Below are positions 33,799 to 33,814 of a stretch of DNA of 33,814 nt, in pieces. Origin of the DNA: UBA6164 sp964344895. GTDB lineage: Bacteria > Patescibacteriota > Gracilibacteria > BD1-5 > UBA6164. How positions within the stretch are numbered: position 1 is the stretch's first letter; each line of letters begins with the position of its first letter. Both the position numbers and the translations under genes were made by a program. Where the stretch lies: NCBI GenBank assembly GCA_964344895.1, contig CAYFPB010000006.1, positions 1 to 33,814 of the forward strand. Direction: 5' to 3'. Under the pieces are notes generated by a model. That model had not been told where the DNA came from, did no database searches, and saw only the letters and a program-made list of their open reading frames with translations.

Positions 33799-33814
33799 AA
33801 ATTATTATTGAGCT

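Noticed and set aside
33698..33814. Small gene or tRNA at the right edge
   Set aside because: The sequence holds only A/T-rich promoter-like DNA and a terminator hairpin; no cloverleaf and no open frame of useful length.

Overview
The window comes from a low-GC bacterium that reads UGA as glycine (genetic code 25). With TAA and TAG as the only stops, the apparently fragmented sequence resolves into long, dense genes. UGA falls on invariant glycines of known motifs: three in the NUDIX box at 11080-11487, all three in the SGSTGRPKG loop of an adenylation domain, and others in KS, SmpB and SerS. Code 25 is known from the CPR/Patescibacteria lineages Absconditabacteria (SR1) and Gracilibacteria, which include small-genome epibionts and predators. 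The window fits one of these; I cannot tell which.

Layout. (1) 1-10483 is a hybrid NRPS-PKS locus. A crotonyl-CoA carboxylase/reductase (minus, cut by the left edge) diverges from a MaoC-like protein (plus). Facing them is a minus-strand operon: VanX-type D-Ala-D-Ala dipeptidase, then a SAM-like/adenylation/carrier protein (838 aa), then a KS-AT-KR-ACP-condensation protein (1886 aa). (2) 10580-11487 has a perfect 34-bp palindrome, a HAD-like fragment and a NUDIX hydrolase. (3) 11509-15638 (minus) holds a small secreted basic protein, a 1000-codon polymorphic-toxin-like gene interrupted by one in-frame TAA, and a small downstream gene in the position of an immunity gene. (4) 15753-18080 (plus) is a 775-aa repeat protein of unknown function. 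(5) 18113-30601 (minus) is one giant secreted protein of 4162 aa with Ig-like, FG-GAP and calcium-binding segments. (6) 30691-33697 (minus) returns to housekeeping: M23-family peptidase, smpB, then serS.

How it may fit together. The carrier-protein line predicts that an amino acid, proline-like by its pocket residues, is loaded on the first protein, extended once by the KS-AT module, and passed to a terminal condensation domain. The carboxylase/reductase would make an alkylmalonyl-CoA extender. The dipeptidase may give self-protection or act on peptidoglycan. With the toxin-like gene and the giant surface protein next to it, the block reads as an interaction arsenal (contact, toxin, small molecule) for an epibiotic or predatory cell. 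That combined reading is inference; the domain assignments rest on visible motifs. No rRNA, tRNA, insertion sequence or CRISPR array was seen, and no gene-free stretch exceeds about 220 bases.
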